Assembly (NCBI RefSeq): GCF_018614095.1 | Contig: NZ_JAGGOY010000063.1 | Span: 187 to 64,186 of the forward strand | DNA from: Streptomyces sp. ISL-87 | GTDB taxonomy: Bacteria > Actinomycetota > Actinomycetes > Streptomycetales > Streptomycetaceae | DNA: 64,000 bases | Direction of reading: 5' to 3' | Shown: positions 26,335-34,301 of the stretch, piece after piece | Numbering within the stretch: position 1 is the stretch's first letter | How the letters are laid out: each line of letters opens with the position of its first letter | Made by a program: the position numbers and the translations under genes | Notes under the pieces: generated by a model | Databases searched by the model: none | What the model saw: only the letters and a program-made list of their open reading frames with translations | Told to the model about the DNA's origin: nothing

Positions 26335-27249
26335 TCATGCGTGGCAGAGGATCGGCGTTCCGCCGTTCATCACCGTCATGTCCCGCAGCACCGTCATGAT
26401 GTCCAGTGGCGCGCCTTCCGGCTCGCCGGCGAGCTCCGCGTAGGCCCGGTGCAGGTTCGCCACCAGCCGCTCGCTCTCCCGCCAGGCCGCGAACTCCCCC
26501 AGGTCGGCCTGGCGGGCCGCCTCCAGCGGGGTCAGCCTCTTCGCCCTGCCCTCCCGGGCCAGCTCGGCCACGAACCGCAGGTAGCGCTCGGTGGATTCGT
26601 ACGCCGACGAATCGGTCAGCGGCCCGTGCCCCGGTACGACGGTCTCCGCGCCCAGCGAGCGCAGCAGCGCCAGCGCCCGCAAGGAGCCGGACAGCGAGCC
26701 CATCGCCAGGAACGGCGTCCCCTGGGCGAAGACCAGGTCCCCGGTGAACACGACCCGCTGCCGGGGCAGCCACACGATCGAGTCGCCGGTGGTGTGCGCG
26801 ACGCCCGGGTGAATGACCTGGACCTCGGTGTCGCCTATGTGCAGCGTCATCCGGTCGCTGTACGTGAGACCGGGCGCGGTGATCTCTATGGTGCCGAAGT
26901 CGGTGGCGGGCCAGATCAGCTCCAGCTGGTGCCCGGCCGCAAGCTGTTCGGCCCGGGCGTTGTCGTGCCCGAGGATCAGCGCCTCCGGGGCGAACACGCC
27001 GTTGCCGTAGGTGTGGTCGCCGTGGTGGTGGGTGTTCACCACCGTCCGCGGCAGCGCCACCCCCGCCGCCGCCACCACCGCCTCGCGCAGCGCCAGTGCC
27101 CGCCGCTCGGTGGCCGCGGTGTCGACGAGCAGCGTCTGACCGCCGTCGCTCACGAATCCGGCGTTGTTGAGGCACCAGCCCCCGTCCGGCTGGACGTAGG
27201 CGTACACCCCAGCGGCCGGCTGGACGAGATAGGGCTCTTCGACGGTCAT
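26335..27249 (-). CDS. MBL-fold metallo-hydrolase
   Basis: Zinc hydrolase of 304 aa with the metallo-beta-lactamase fold. The metal motif is NTHHHGDHTYG, followed by the His in HPGVAHTTGDS, the Asp in FTGDLVF and PGHGPLTD. The C-terminal part is helical and may form a cap. The ATG at 27249 was chosen because the upstream frame is Arg/Pro-rich noncoding sequence. It lies upstream of the APH gene on the same strand but is separated by 121 bp containing an operator, so it is probably a separate unit. A thioesterase or lactonase role is possible. Confidence 0.85.
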   Translation of the reverse strand: MTVEEPYLVQPAAGVYAYVQPDGGWCLNNAGFVSDGGQTLLVDTAATERRALALREAVVAAAGVALPRTVVNTHHHGDHTYGNGVFAPEALILGHDNARAEQLAAGHQLELIWPATDFGTIEITAPGLTYSDRMTLHIGDTEVQVIHPGVAHTTGDSIVWLPRQRVVFTGDLVFAQGTPFLAMGSLSGSLRALALLRSLGAETVVPGHGPLTDSSAYESTERYLRFVAELAREGRAKRLTPLEAARQADLGEFAAWRESERLVANLHRAYAELAGEPEGAPLDIMTVLRDMTVMNGGTPILCHA

Positions 27250-27333
27250 CTGCGTTCTCCCCGGGTCGCTTTGACGGGCGGTGGGCATCCTGCCAGGCGC
27301 CGTGGCTGCGGGGGAGAGCGGGGGTTTGATCCT

Positions 27334-27351
27334 GACCGGCTGGTCAGCCGG
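27334..27351. promoter_or_regulatory. Palindrome upstream of MBL hydrolase
   Basis: GACCGGCTGGTCAGCCGG contains GACC-GGC-TGGTC and the imperfect palindrome CCGGCTGGTCAGCCGG. It lies 85 bp before the MBL start and 24 bp past the end of the His-rich gene. It resembles the TetR-type sites only in its CGGCTGGTC core, so assignment is weak. Confidence 0.4.
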
Positions 27352-27374
27352 GAGGCCGCCTGCTGAAAATTCAG

Positions 27375-27671
27375 TCAGTGATCGTCGTAGTGGCCGTCGT
27401 GCTCGGCGTGCCGGTGGCCGTCGTGCGCGTAGTCGAGGTGGTCCCCGTGCCGGATCGCGTCGTGCCCGCAGCCGGGGCCGTGCGCGTGCTCGTGGCCGTC
27501 GTGCGCGGTGTGCCCCTCGGTCTCGCACTCGTCCCAGTGTCCGGAGTGCTCCCGGTGCAGATGGCCGTCGTGCGCGTAGTCGACGTGGTCGCCGTGCTCG
27601 ACCTCCGTGTGCCCGCAGCCGGGGCCGTGCGCGTGTTTGTGCGTGGGGTGCTCGTGGTGCAGGGTCGTCAT
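27375..27671 (-). CDS. Histidine-rich protein with two metal-binding-like repeats
   Basis: Protein of 98 aa, 28 of them His. Two repeats of about 40 residues share AHGPGCGH, HGDHxDYAHDGH and EHxGHxD, joined by a short CETEGH link. No signal peptide or membrane segment is seen. The composition implies zinc, nickel or copper binding, perhaps storage or buffering. I know of similar His-rich small proteins in Streptomyces but no proven function. The ATG at 27671 gives the compact MTTLHHEH start; longer frames are noncoding in character. Neighbours give no clear hint. Confidence 0.8.
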   Translation of the reverse strand: MTTLHHEHPTHKHAHGPGCGHTEVEHGDHVDYAHDGHLHREHSGHWDECETEGHTAHDGHEHAHGPGCGHDAIRHGDHLDYAHDGHRHAEHDGHYDDH

Positions 27672-27763
27672 GGCGCCGAGGCTAGTGCGGATCGCCCCGA
27701 ATCGCCCGGCATCTCCCGTTGTGTCCGAGTGGCGCGGACAAGTGGGATCATCCCAACAACGGT

Positions 27764-28084
27764 TCAGATGATCACCGTCATCGCGAACACCGCCAGCGCG
27801 ACCGTGCAGGCCACCGCCGCCAGGGCCACCCGCGGCGCGAGTGCGGCCGGCCGGCCCGCCGCCAGCGCCCGCACCCGCCGGTGCGCCACCCACAGGAACG
27901 CCAGCCAGATCAGCGCGATCACCGCGGTCCCGATCACCTCCACCGGCGTGCCGGACCCGCGCAGCGCCTGCCGCACCGCGAGCACCGCCGTGACCGAGCA
28001 GGCCAGCGTCGTACGCCGCCACGCGAGCCGGGTCCGTTCCGGCTGGAGCCCGGCATCGCGCCCGTCACCGGCGGACCCGCTCAC
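27764..28084 (-). CDS. DUF202 small membrane protein
   Basis: Protein of 106 aa with three predicted membrane helices and the DUF202 N-terminal signature ERTRLAWRRTTLA. Function unknown. It follows a second DUF202 protein by seven bases, and the two probably form a heteromer or at least an operon. Confidence 0.82.
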   Translation of the reverse strand: MSGSAGDGRDAGLQPERTRLAWRRTTLACSVTAVLAVRQALRGSGTPVEVIGTAVIALIWLAFLWVAHRRVRALAAGRPAALAPRVALAAVACTVALAVFAMTVII

Positions 28085-28091
28085 CGCCCGC

Positions 28092-28490
28092 TCACCGCCC
28101 GGTCGTCCAGCCCAGCAGCACGACCACCACCATCGCCACCGCCACCAGCCCCACCCCCAGGCTCAGCACCACCGGGAACCGGGACAGCGGCAGATCCTCG
28201 CCCCGCCGCATCGCCCGCTCGCACCGCACCCAGTGGTTCGCCGCCCGCAACGCACAGGCGGCGCCCACCGCGAGCAGCGCGAACGACATCCCGACCCGCA
28301 CCCCCCACCGCAGGTCCGGCAGGAACTGGTCCACGGCGAAACCGCCGCCCACCAGCGCCAGCGCGGTCCGGATCCAGGCCAGGAAGGTCCGCTCGTTGGC
28401 GAGCGAGAACCGGTAGTCGGGGGTCTCACCCTCGTCCCTCAGCCGCTGCGGCGCGAACCAGAGGCGCACGTCCTTGACAAAGTCGATCAC
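28092..28490 (-). CDS. YidH/DUF202 membrane protein
   Basis: Protein of 132 aa with three membrane helices and the YidH-type motif YRFSLANERTFLAWIRTALAL, the longer variant of DUF202. It precedes the second DUF202 gene. The start ATG at 28490 is followed by a short amphipathic segment and an acidic stretch, as in YidH proteins. Function unknown. Confidence 0.85.
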   Translation of the reverse strand: MIDFVKDVRLWFAPQRLRDEGETPDYRFSLANERTFLAWIRTALALVGGGFAVDQFLPDLRWGVRVGMSFALLAVGAACALRAANHWVRCERAMRRGEDLPLSRFPVVLSLGVGLVAVAMVVVVLLGWTTGR

Positions 28491-28499
28491 CCGGTCAAT

Positions 28500-29039
28500 C
28501 TACTGGCGGGACTCCCGGTGCGCGCGCAGCCGCCGGTACGCCTCCAGCCGCCGGTACGCCTCCAGCCCGTCCGGCACCCACGCCCACTCCCCGTCCGCGA
28601 CCCGGCCCGCCAGCTCCTCCTCGGAGAGCCACGCGTGCCAGGCCACCTCCGACACCTGCGGCGACACCGGCAGCTCGCACCGCACCTCGTGCACGTACGA
28701 CCACCAGCCCCCGCCCGGCCCCTCGTACAGGAACTTGAACAGCGGCTCGGGCTGCCCCAGCCCCGTCACCCCGAGCTCCTCCTCGGCCTCCCGCAGTGCG
28801 GCCCGCGCGTAATCCTCACCGGCGCCCAGCACCCCGCCCACGAACATGTCGTAGCCCGAGGGGAACACCAGCTTCGAGGCGGTCCGCCGGTGTACGAAGA
28901 CCCGCCCCTCGGCGTCCCTGACCTGCACGAACACGCACCGGTGGAGCAGCCCGCGGGAGTACACCTCCCCGCGCGGGGCCTGCCCCGTCACCCGGTCGTC
29001 CCGGTCCACCACGTCCAGTACTTCATCAGCGGCACTCAC
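28500..29039 (-). CDS. Nudix hydrolase
   Basis: Nudix enzyme of 179 aa that would hydrolyse a nucleoside diphosphate-linked compound or isomerise a prenyl diphosphate. The Nudix box begins at GGVLGAGED and ends REAEEELGV, with all catalytic glutamates. The N-terminal VDRDDRVTG and HRCVFVQV are typical of the YfcD/isopentenyl diphosphate isomerase-like branch. The GTG at 29039 starts the conserved part; the frame continues 63 bases upstream without likeness. The C-terminus has a repeated LEAYRR from a 15-bp DNA duplication near 28535-28565. It is divergent from the flavoprotein at 29123. Confidence 0.87.
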   Translation of the reverse strand: MSAADEVLDVVDRDDRVTGQAPRGEVYSRGLLHRCVFVQVRDAEGRVFVHRRTASKLVFPSGYDMFVGGVLGAGEDYARAALREAEEELGVTGLGQPEPLFKFLYEGPGGGWWSYVHEVRCELPVSPQVSEVAWHAWLSEEELAGRVADGEWAWVPDGLEAYRRLEAYRRLRAHRESRQ

Positions 29040-29060
29040 ACCGTCATCCAACCACCGCTG

Positions 29061-29090
29061 TTGACTGGTTACCGCTCCGTAGCCAAGGAT
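29061..29090 (+). promoter_or_regulatory. Candidate promoter of the flavoprotein gene
   Basis: TTGACT at 29061-29066 is a good -35 hexamer; AAGGAT at 29085-29090 with an 18-base spacer is a weak -10. The start codon is at 29123. Confidence 0.4.
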
Positions 29091-29122
29091 CTGCCCCACC
29101 ACCGACGGAGGACGGGCAGGGC

Positions 29123-30778
29123 ATGACGTACGACGCAGACGTGATCGTGATCGGGGCCGGACTGGCGGGCCTCGTGGCCACCGCCGAGCTCGTCGACGCG
29201 GGCCGCAAGGTCATCCTGCTCGACCAGGAGCCCGAGCAGTCCATCGGCGGCCAGGCGCACTGGTCCTTCGGTGGGCTGTTCTTCGTGGACTCGCCCGAAC
29301 AGCGCCGCATGCGGATCAAGGACAGCCGCGACCTGGCCCTCCAGGACTGGCGGGGCACGGCCGGGTTCGACCGTGACGAGGACGCCTGGCCGCGCCGCTG
29401 GGCCGAGGCCTACGTCGACTTCGCGGCCGGCGAGAAGCGGTCCTGGCTGCACGCCCGGGGCGTCCGCTTCTTCCCCGTCGTCGGCTGGGCGGAGCGCGGC
29501 GGCTACGACGCCAACGGCCACGGGAACTCCGTCCCCCGCTTCCACATCACCTGGGGGACCGGCCCCGGCCTCGTCGAGCCCTTCGAGCGCCGCGTCCGGG
29601 CCGGCGTGGCCCGCGGCCTGGTCCAGCTGAGGTTCCGCCACCGCGTCACCGGCCTCTCCCGTACGGCCGGGGCGCTGGACACGGTGACGGGCGAGATCCT
29701 GGAGCCGTCCGACGCCGTACGGGGAAGCGCGAGCAGCCGCGAGAACACCGGGGAGTTCTCCCTCCGGGCCCAGGCGGTGATCGTCACCAGCGGCGGCATC
29801 GGCGGCAACCACGACCTCGTGCGCGAGCAGTGGCCGGCCCGGCTCGGCACCCCGCCGCAGCGCATGCTCTCCGGGGTCCCGGCGCACGTCGACGGCCTGA
29901 TGCTGGGCATCGCCGAGGAGGCCGGCGCCAGCCACATCAACAAGGACCGGATGTGGCACTACACCGAGGGCATCGAGAACTGGAACCCGATCTGGGCCAG
30001 GCACGGCATCCGCATCCTGCCCGGTCCGTCCTCGCTCTGGCTGGACGCCACCGGCAAGCGGCTGCCCGTACCGCTGTTCCCCGGCTTCGACACCCTCGGC
30101 ACGCTCGACCACATCATGAAGACCGGCCACGACCACACGTGGTTCGTCCTCAACGAGCGGATCATCGGCAAGGAGTTCGCCCTCTCCGGCTCCGAGCAGA
30201 ACCCCGACCTCACCGGCCGGTCGGTCCGCGAGGTCATCAGCCGCGCCCGGCTGGCGGTACCCGGCCCGGTCAGGGCCTTCATGGACAACGGCGCGGACTT
30301 CGTGGTCGAGCGCGACCTCGCCTCCCTGGTGCGCGGCATGAACGCCGTCACAAAGGAGGACCTCCTGGACGAGGAGACCGTCCGCCGGGAGATCGTGGCC
30401 CGTGACCGGGAGATCGCCAACCCCTTCACGAAGGACCTCCAGGTGACGGCCATCCACGGGGCGCGCAAGTACCTGGGCGACAAGCTGATCCGCACGGCCG
30501 CCCCGCACCGGATCCTGGACCCCAAGGCGGGCCCGCTGATCGCGGTCAGGCTCTCCATCCTGACCCGCAAGTCCCTGGGCGGGCTGGAGACCGACCTCTC
30601 CTCCCGCGTCCTGACCGGATCCGGTGACCCGCTGCCGGGCCTCTACGCGGCGGGCGAGGCGGCCGGCTTCGGCGGTGGCGGCGTCCACGGCTACCGCGCC
30701 CTGGAGGGCACCTTCCTCGGGGGCTGCATCTTCTCGGGCCGCGCGGCCGGCCGTGCGGCGGCCAAGGCCGTCGGCTGA
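29123..30778 (+). CDS. FAD-binding dehydrogenase, KstD/fumarate-reductase-like
   Basis: Flavoprotein of 551 aa in the 3-ketosteroid dehydrogenase/fumarate reductase superfamily. The FAD-binding start is VIVIGAGLAGLVATAEL, with GGQAHWSFGGLFFVDS following. The second FAD-binding motif is GLYAAGEAAGFGGGGVHGYRALEGTFLGG near the C-terminus. Members annotated simply as FAD-binding dehydrogenase are full length at this size. The catalytic tyrosines of true steroid dehydrogenases cannot be assigned here, so the substrate is open. No steroid degradation cluster is adjacent. Confidence 0.87.
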   Translation: MTYDADVIVIGAGLAGLVATAELVDAGRKVILLDQEPEQSIGGQAHWSFGGLFFVDSPEQRRMRIKDSRDLALQDWRGTAGFDRDEDAWPRRWAEAYVDFAAGEKRSWLHARGVRFFPVVGWAERGGYDANGHGNSVPRFHITWGTGPGLVEPFERRVRAGVARGLVQLRFRHRVTGLSRTAGALDTVTGEILEPSDAVRGSASSRENTGEFSLRAQAVIVTSGGIGGNHDLVREQWPARLGTPPQRMLSGVPAHVDGLMLGIAEEAGASHINKDRMWHYTEGIENWNPIWARHGIRILPGPSSLWLDATGKRLPVPLFPGFDTLGTLDHIMKTGHDHTWFVLNERIIGKEFALSGSEQNPDLTGRSVREVISRARLAVPGPVRAFMDNGADFVVERDLASLVRGMNAVTKEDLLDEETVRREIVARDREIANPFTKDLQVTAIHGARKYLGDKLIRTAAPHRILDPKAGPLIAVRLSILTRKSLGGLETDLSSRVLTGSGDPLPGLYAAGEAAGFGGGGVHGYRALEGTFLGGCIFSGRAAGRAAAKAVG

Positions 30779-30830
30779 CGGGCGCCGGGCGCCGGGCGGC
30801 GGATGGTCGGGCGCCGCCCGCCGGTACCCG

Positions 30831-31256
30831 TCAGCCCAGCCTCTCGACGATCCGGAACCGCTCCGTGACGACCAGCGTGTCGTCGTCCACCTTGAACTCC
30901 GGATCGCCAAGGGCCTCCCGCAGCGGTGCGCTGTGCCAGAACCGCTCGTGGGAGGAACGCCATTCGGCCACTGACGCGTATCCCTCGCCCTCGTCCAGCG
31001 CGTGCCGCAGGTCCACCTCGGCGAGCCGAACCACCCGTACCTCCGTCACCTCCAGCACCGCCACGGGCCGGTCCGCCGAGTCCAGCAGGGCGCTGCGCCG
31101 CCCCTGCGAGGGCAACGGCTCGCCCTCGGCCTCGTACGCGGGCAACAGGCCCGTCGTCGCGGTCTTCGCCCCACTCAACACCGCCGCCACCAGCCTGTCG
31201 CGCAGCGGTCCCGGGAAGCCCAGCAGGTACGGGGGAAGGTCTCCATACGTCGTCAT
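30831..31256 (-). CDS. ASCH domain protein
   Basis: Small protein of 141 aa with an ASCH domain, a PUA-like fold that binds RNA or nucleosides. The typical opening is FPGPLRDRLVAAVLSGAKTATTGLL with ATT in the GxKxxT motif, and the later EVTEVRVVRLAEVD and EGEGYASVAEWRSSHERFW match the family. The YqfB-type members hydrolyse N4-acetylcytidine, but this branch is uncharacterised. Isolated gene, convergent with the flavoprotein. Confidence 0.87.
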   Translation of the reverse strand: MTTYGDLPPYLLGFPGPLRDRLVAAVLSGAKTATTGLLPAYEAEGEPLPSQGRRSALLDSADRPVAVLEVTEVRVVRLAEVDLRHALDEGEGYASVAEWRSSHERFWHSAPLREALGDPEFKVDDDTLVVTERFRIVERLG

Positions 31257-31467
31257 ACGCTCACTCTACGATCAGGCCCGGGCCCCGCGAACCGGAACAA
31301 CCGCCCCAACTCACCTCCTCGTCAAACCAGTTGAAACCCGCCACGCAGTGGACTGGACCTTGACTCGGAGCTGTGCGTACCGCTTTGCTGTGCGTGATCA
31401 TCCGGATCGCTCGCCGGTGTGATCCCCAGTCGTCCACCCGCGCCCGCGTCCTGGAGGGAGCCCGCGG

Positions 31468-32415
31468 ATGTCCCCGCCTCCGCCGCCCCTCGGCCGCGCC
31501 CGCAAGCGGGACGCCCAGCTCTTCGACCCGGCCCTCTGCGACGCCGAACTGGTCGACGTGCGAACCCAGTTCACCCAGGGCCGATGGTCCAAGGCCCGCG
31601 CCCTCCTCGTCGACACCGGCGACGACTGGGACCGCCGCGGCCATCGCGTCGTCGTCCTCGCCGAGACCCCGGCGGCCACCGCCTGGGCCCGCGAATGGCT
31701 GCTCGCCGAACCCGAGAGCGTCGACGCCGCCACCCTGCTCGCGTGCGCCGCCGTCTTCACCGCTCTGCGCCGCAAGGGCACCCCGGAGGCCGCCGAGGAA
31801 GCCTGCCGCCGGGCCGCCGCCCTGCTCCCCGCCGACCCCACCCCGTGGCTCGGCCTGCTCATGCTCTCCCGGGCCTTCGGCAGCGAGGAGGAGTTCAGCC
31901 GCCACTTCGACCAGGTCCGGGCCCGCCACCAGGAGCACCACCACGCCCACCACCTGATGGTCGCCAAGCTGGCCGAGCGGGCCCCGGGCTCCGGCCACGA
32001 CCCGCTCCACGAGGTCTACGACTTCGCCGCCTGGGCCGCCGAGGAGGCCCCGGCCGACTCCCCGCTCGCCGTCCTGCCCGTCATCGCCCACGCCGAGCGG
32101 TACCGGGTGCTCGCCGCCAGCCACGGCCACACGTTCGAGAGCGCCACCCAGCACTGGTCCGGCCGCCGCGCCCGCCAGGTCCTGCGCGCCGCCTTCGACT
32201 GGTGGCTGGAGTGGGAGCGCGAGGACCACCCCCGCAACCGGGTCGACCTCAACTTCCTCGCCCACGCCAAGCTCTGCGAGGGCCGCCCCGCCGAGGCCGC
32301 CGCCCTCTTCCACCGCATCGGGCGCCACGCCACCCGCGCCCCCTGGTCCTATCCGGACCTCGACCCGCACAAGGCGTTCCTCGCCGCGCGCAACTCCGCG
32401 CTCGGCACCGCTTAG
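31468..32415 (+). CDS. Helical TPR-like hypothetical protein
   Basis: Protein of 315 aa that I recognise only as a conserved Streptomyces hypothetical. It is all-helical by composition, with TPR-like spacing of Ala, Leu and Trp (EACRRAAALLPADPTPWLGLLMLSRAFG). Two segments are noteworthy: ARHQEHHHAHHLMVAKL and FDWWLEWEREDHPRNRVDLNFLAHAKLCEG. No signal peptide. It lies 74 bp before the APC permease on the same strand and may be co-transcribed with it. A protein-protein interaction role is a guess. Confidence 0.6.
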   Translation: MSPPPPPLGRARKRDAQLFDPALCDAELVDVRTQFTQGRWSKARALLVDTGDDWDRRGHRVVVLAETPAATAWAREWLLAEPESVDAATLLACAAVFTALRRKGTPEAAEEACRRAAALLPADPTPWLGLLMLSRAFGSEEEFSRHFDQVRARHQEHHHAHHLMVAKLAERAPGSGHDPLHEVYDFAAWAAEEAPADSPLAVLPVIAHAERYRVLAASHGHTFESATQHWSGRRARQVLRAAFDWWLEWEREDHPRNRVDLNFLAHAKLCEGRPAEAAALFHRIGRHATRAPWSYPDLDPHKAFLAARNSALGTA

Positions 32416-32489
32416 CACCGCTCTGCCCCCGCCCAGCTCCGCTCCGCCCAGCCCCGCACCCTCCAGAAGCCTCCTGAAAGGACCCCGCC

Positions 32490-34082
32490 ATGCCGACGGG
32501 CAGATCCACCACGCTCCAGGACGCGGCCGAGATCCGTACGTACAAGGGCCAGGACCGGGCCCTGCGCGCCGACCGCCTCGGCACCTCGGGCCTGCTGCTC
32601 TCCGTACTCGCCGCCAGCGCGCCCCTCATGGTGGTCGCGGGCGTCATGCCCACCACCTTCGGGATCATGGGCATCGTCGGCCAGCCGCTGCTGTTCGTCG
32701 TCCTCGGCGTCGTCCTCGCGCTCTTCAGCATCGGCTACGCCGAGATGAGCCGGCACGTCCACAACGCCGGCGCCTTCTACGCGTACATCGCGCGCGGACT
32801 CGGGCCCACCGCCGGCGCCGGCGCATCGTTCGTCGCCCTCGTCGCGTACAGCGCCATGCAGGTAGGCGTCTACGGCATCCTCGGCTTCGAGATCTCCGGC
32901 CTCTTCGCCACCTACCTGGAGATCGAACTCGCCTGGTGGATACCCGCCCTGGTCGCGGTCGCCGCCACCGGCGCCCTCGGCTGGCTGAAGATCGACCTCA
33001 ACGCCAAGGTGCTCGGCGTCCTCCTCCTCATCGAGTGCGCCCTCGTCGTCGCCTTCGACCTCGCCGCCCTCGGCAAGCCCGGCGCCGAAGGCCTCTCGCT
33101 GCACGCCTTCAACCCCGAGACCCTCAGTGGCCCCGGCCTCGGCACGGCCCTCTGCTTCTGCATCGCCGCCTTCGTCGGCTTCGAGCAGTCCCCGGTCTAC
33201 GCCGAGGAGACCAGCAAGCCGCACATCGTCGTCTCCCGGGTGATGTTCCTCGCCGTCGGCTTCGTCGCCCTGTTCTTCGCGCTCAGCGCCTGGGCCCTCA
33301 CCGTCGCCACCGGCCCCTCCGAAGTGGTCAAGGCCTCCGCCGACGCCGGTCCCGGCCTGCTGTTCGTGCTCACCGAGAACCGCCTCGGCGCCACCTTCAC
33401 CGACGTCCTGCACGTCCTCTTCGTCACCGGCATGTTCGCGGCCATGCTCAGCTTCCACAACGTCGTCGCCCGCTACGCCTTCGCGATGGGCCGCGAGGGC
33501 CTGCTCCCGGCCGCCTTCGGCCGGACCAACGCCGGCACCGGCGCCCCCGGCACCGGCTCGCTCCTCCAGACCGGCGTCGCCACCGTCGTCGTCATCGCCT
33601 TCGCGCTCACCGACGACATGCCGGCCGGCGACCCCACAGCCCCCGTCCTGCACCTGTTCACCTGGATGGGCAGCGTCGGCGCCCTCGGCGTGACCCTTCT
33701 CATGGCCGCCGCCTCCTTCGCCGTCATCGCCTTCTTCGTCCGCCGCGGCACCGCCGGCGCCCAGGTCTGGCGGCTCGTCGCGGCCGGCGTTTCCGGCCTG
33801 GCCCTGGTCGGCATCGCCGTCTACACGGTCAAGGACTTCGCCGTCCTCGTCGGCGCCGAGAAGGGCTCCGCGCTCAGCTGGGCGCTCCCCGGCATCATCG
33901 CCACCGCGGCGCTCATCGGCCTCGTGTACGGCCTCCTGCTGCGCGGCCGGGACCCGGAGGCGCACGCCCGGATCGGCCTCGGCAACGAGGCCTTCCGCCT
34001 CGACCAGGCGGCCGGGTCCGCGGCCGGATCCACGGCCGGATCCACGGCCGGATCCACGGCCGGATCCACCCGGCGCGACTGA
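32490..34082 (+). CDS. APC-superfamily amino acid permease
   Basis: Transporter of 530 aa with about twelve membrane helices, of the amino acid-polyamine-organocation superfamily. TM1 begins after RADRLGTSG and includes the unwound region ASAPLMVVAGVMPTTFG; TM6 has FVGFEQSPVYAEET. The C-terminal cytoplasmic tail ends in AGST repeats coded by a 12-bp tandem repeat. The ATG at 32490 follows GAAAGGACC. Substrate unknown; cationic or aromatic amino acids and amines are all possible for this subgroup. Confidence 0.87.
   Translation: MPTGRSTTLQDAAEIRTYKGQDRALRADRLGTSGLLLSVLAASAPLMVVAGVMPTTFGIMGIVGQPLLFVVLGVVLALFSIGYAEMSRHVHNAGAFYAYIARGLGPTAGAGASFVALVAYSAMQVGVYGILGFEISGLFATYLEIELAWWIPALVAVAATGALGWLKIDLNAKVLGVLLLIECALVVAFDLAALGKPGAEGLSLHAFNPETLSGPGLGTALCFCIAAFVGFEQSPVYAEETSKPHIVVSRVMFLAVGFVALFFALSAWALTVATGPSEVVKASADAGPGLLFVLTENRLGATFTDVLHVLFVTGMFAAMLSFHNVVARYAFAMGREGLLPAAFGRTNAGTGAPGTGSLLQTGVATVVVIAFALTDDMPAGDPTAPVLHLFTWMGSVGALGVTLLMAAASFAVIAFFVRRGTAGAQVWRLVAAGVSGLALVGIAVYTVKDFAVLVGAEKGSALSWALPGIIATAALIGLVYGLLLRGRDPEAHARIGLGNEAFRLDQAAGSAAGSTAGSTAGSTAGSTRRD
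34022..34069. repeat. Four 12-bp tandem repeats in permease tail
   Basis: GGCCGGATCCAC is repeated four times without mismatch (34022, 34034, 34046, 34058), coding for Ala-Gly-Ser-Thr in frame. A degenerate copy precedes it. Copy number changes would alter tail length without a frameshift. Confidence 0.85.
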
Positions 34083-34111
34083 CCCCCGCGACCACGCTTT
34101 CAAGCCTCTAC

Positions 34112-34151
34112 GAAGCCCCCGGCGCCCGTTTCCATGGTCGCCGGGGGCTTC
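34112..34151 (+). terminator. Terminator after the APC permease
   Basis: GAAGCCCCCGGCG (34112-34124) pairs perfectly with CGCCGGGGGCTTC (34139-34151) over a 14-base loop. It lies 30 bp after the permease stop; no T-run. The following 150 bp up to the next permease show no clear structure I can name. Confidence 0.75.
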
Positions 34152-34301
34152 CGCATGCACTGTCGGGTTTTGGCGGGTAGCGGAGCCTCATGGTCTCCTG
34201 GGGCGACCTAACCACCGGACCGCAGCTCAGGTGACACCACCCAGCTCCCCTGCGCGGCGGTCCGGCCCTGCCTGTCCCACCCACGAAGGCGAAGTCATTA
34301 C

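Noticed and set aside
34152..34301. Possible riboswitch before the AnsP-type permease
   Set aside because: The leader has GC-rich pairing, but I could match it to no known riboswitch consensus.
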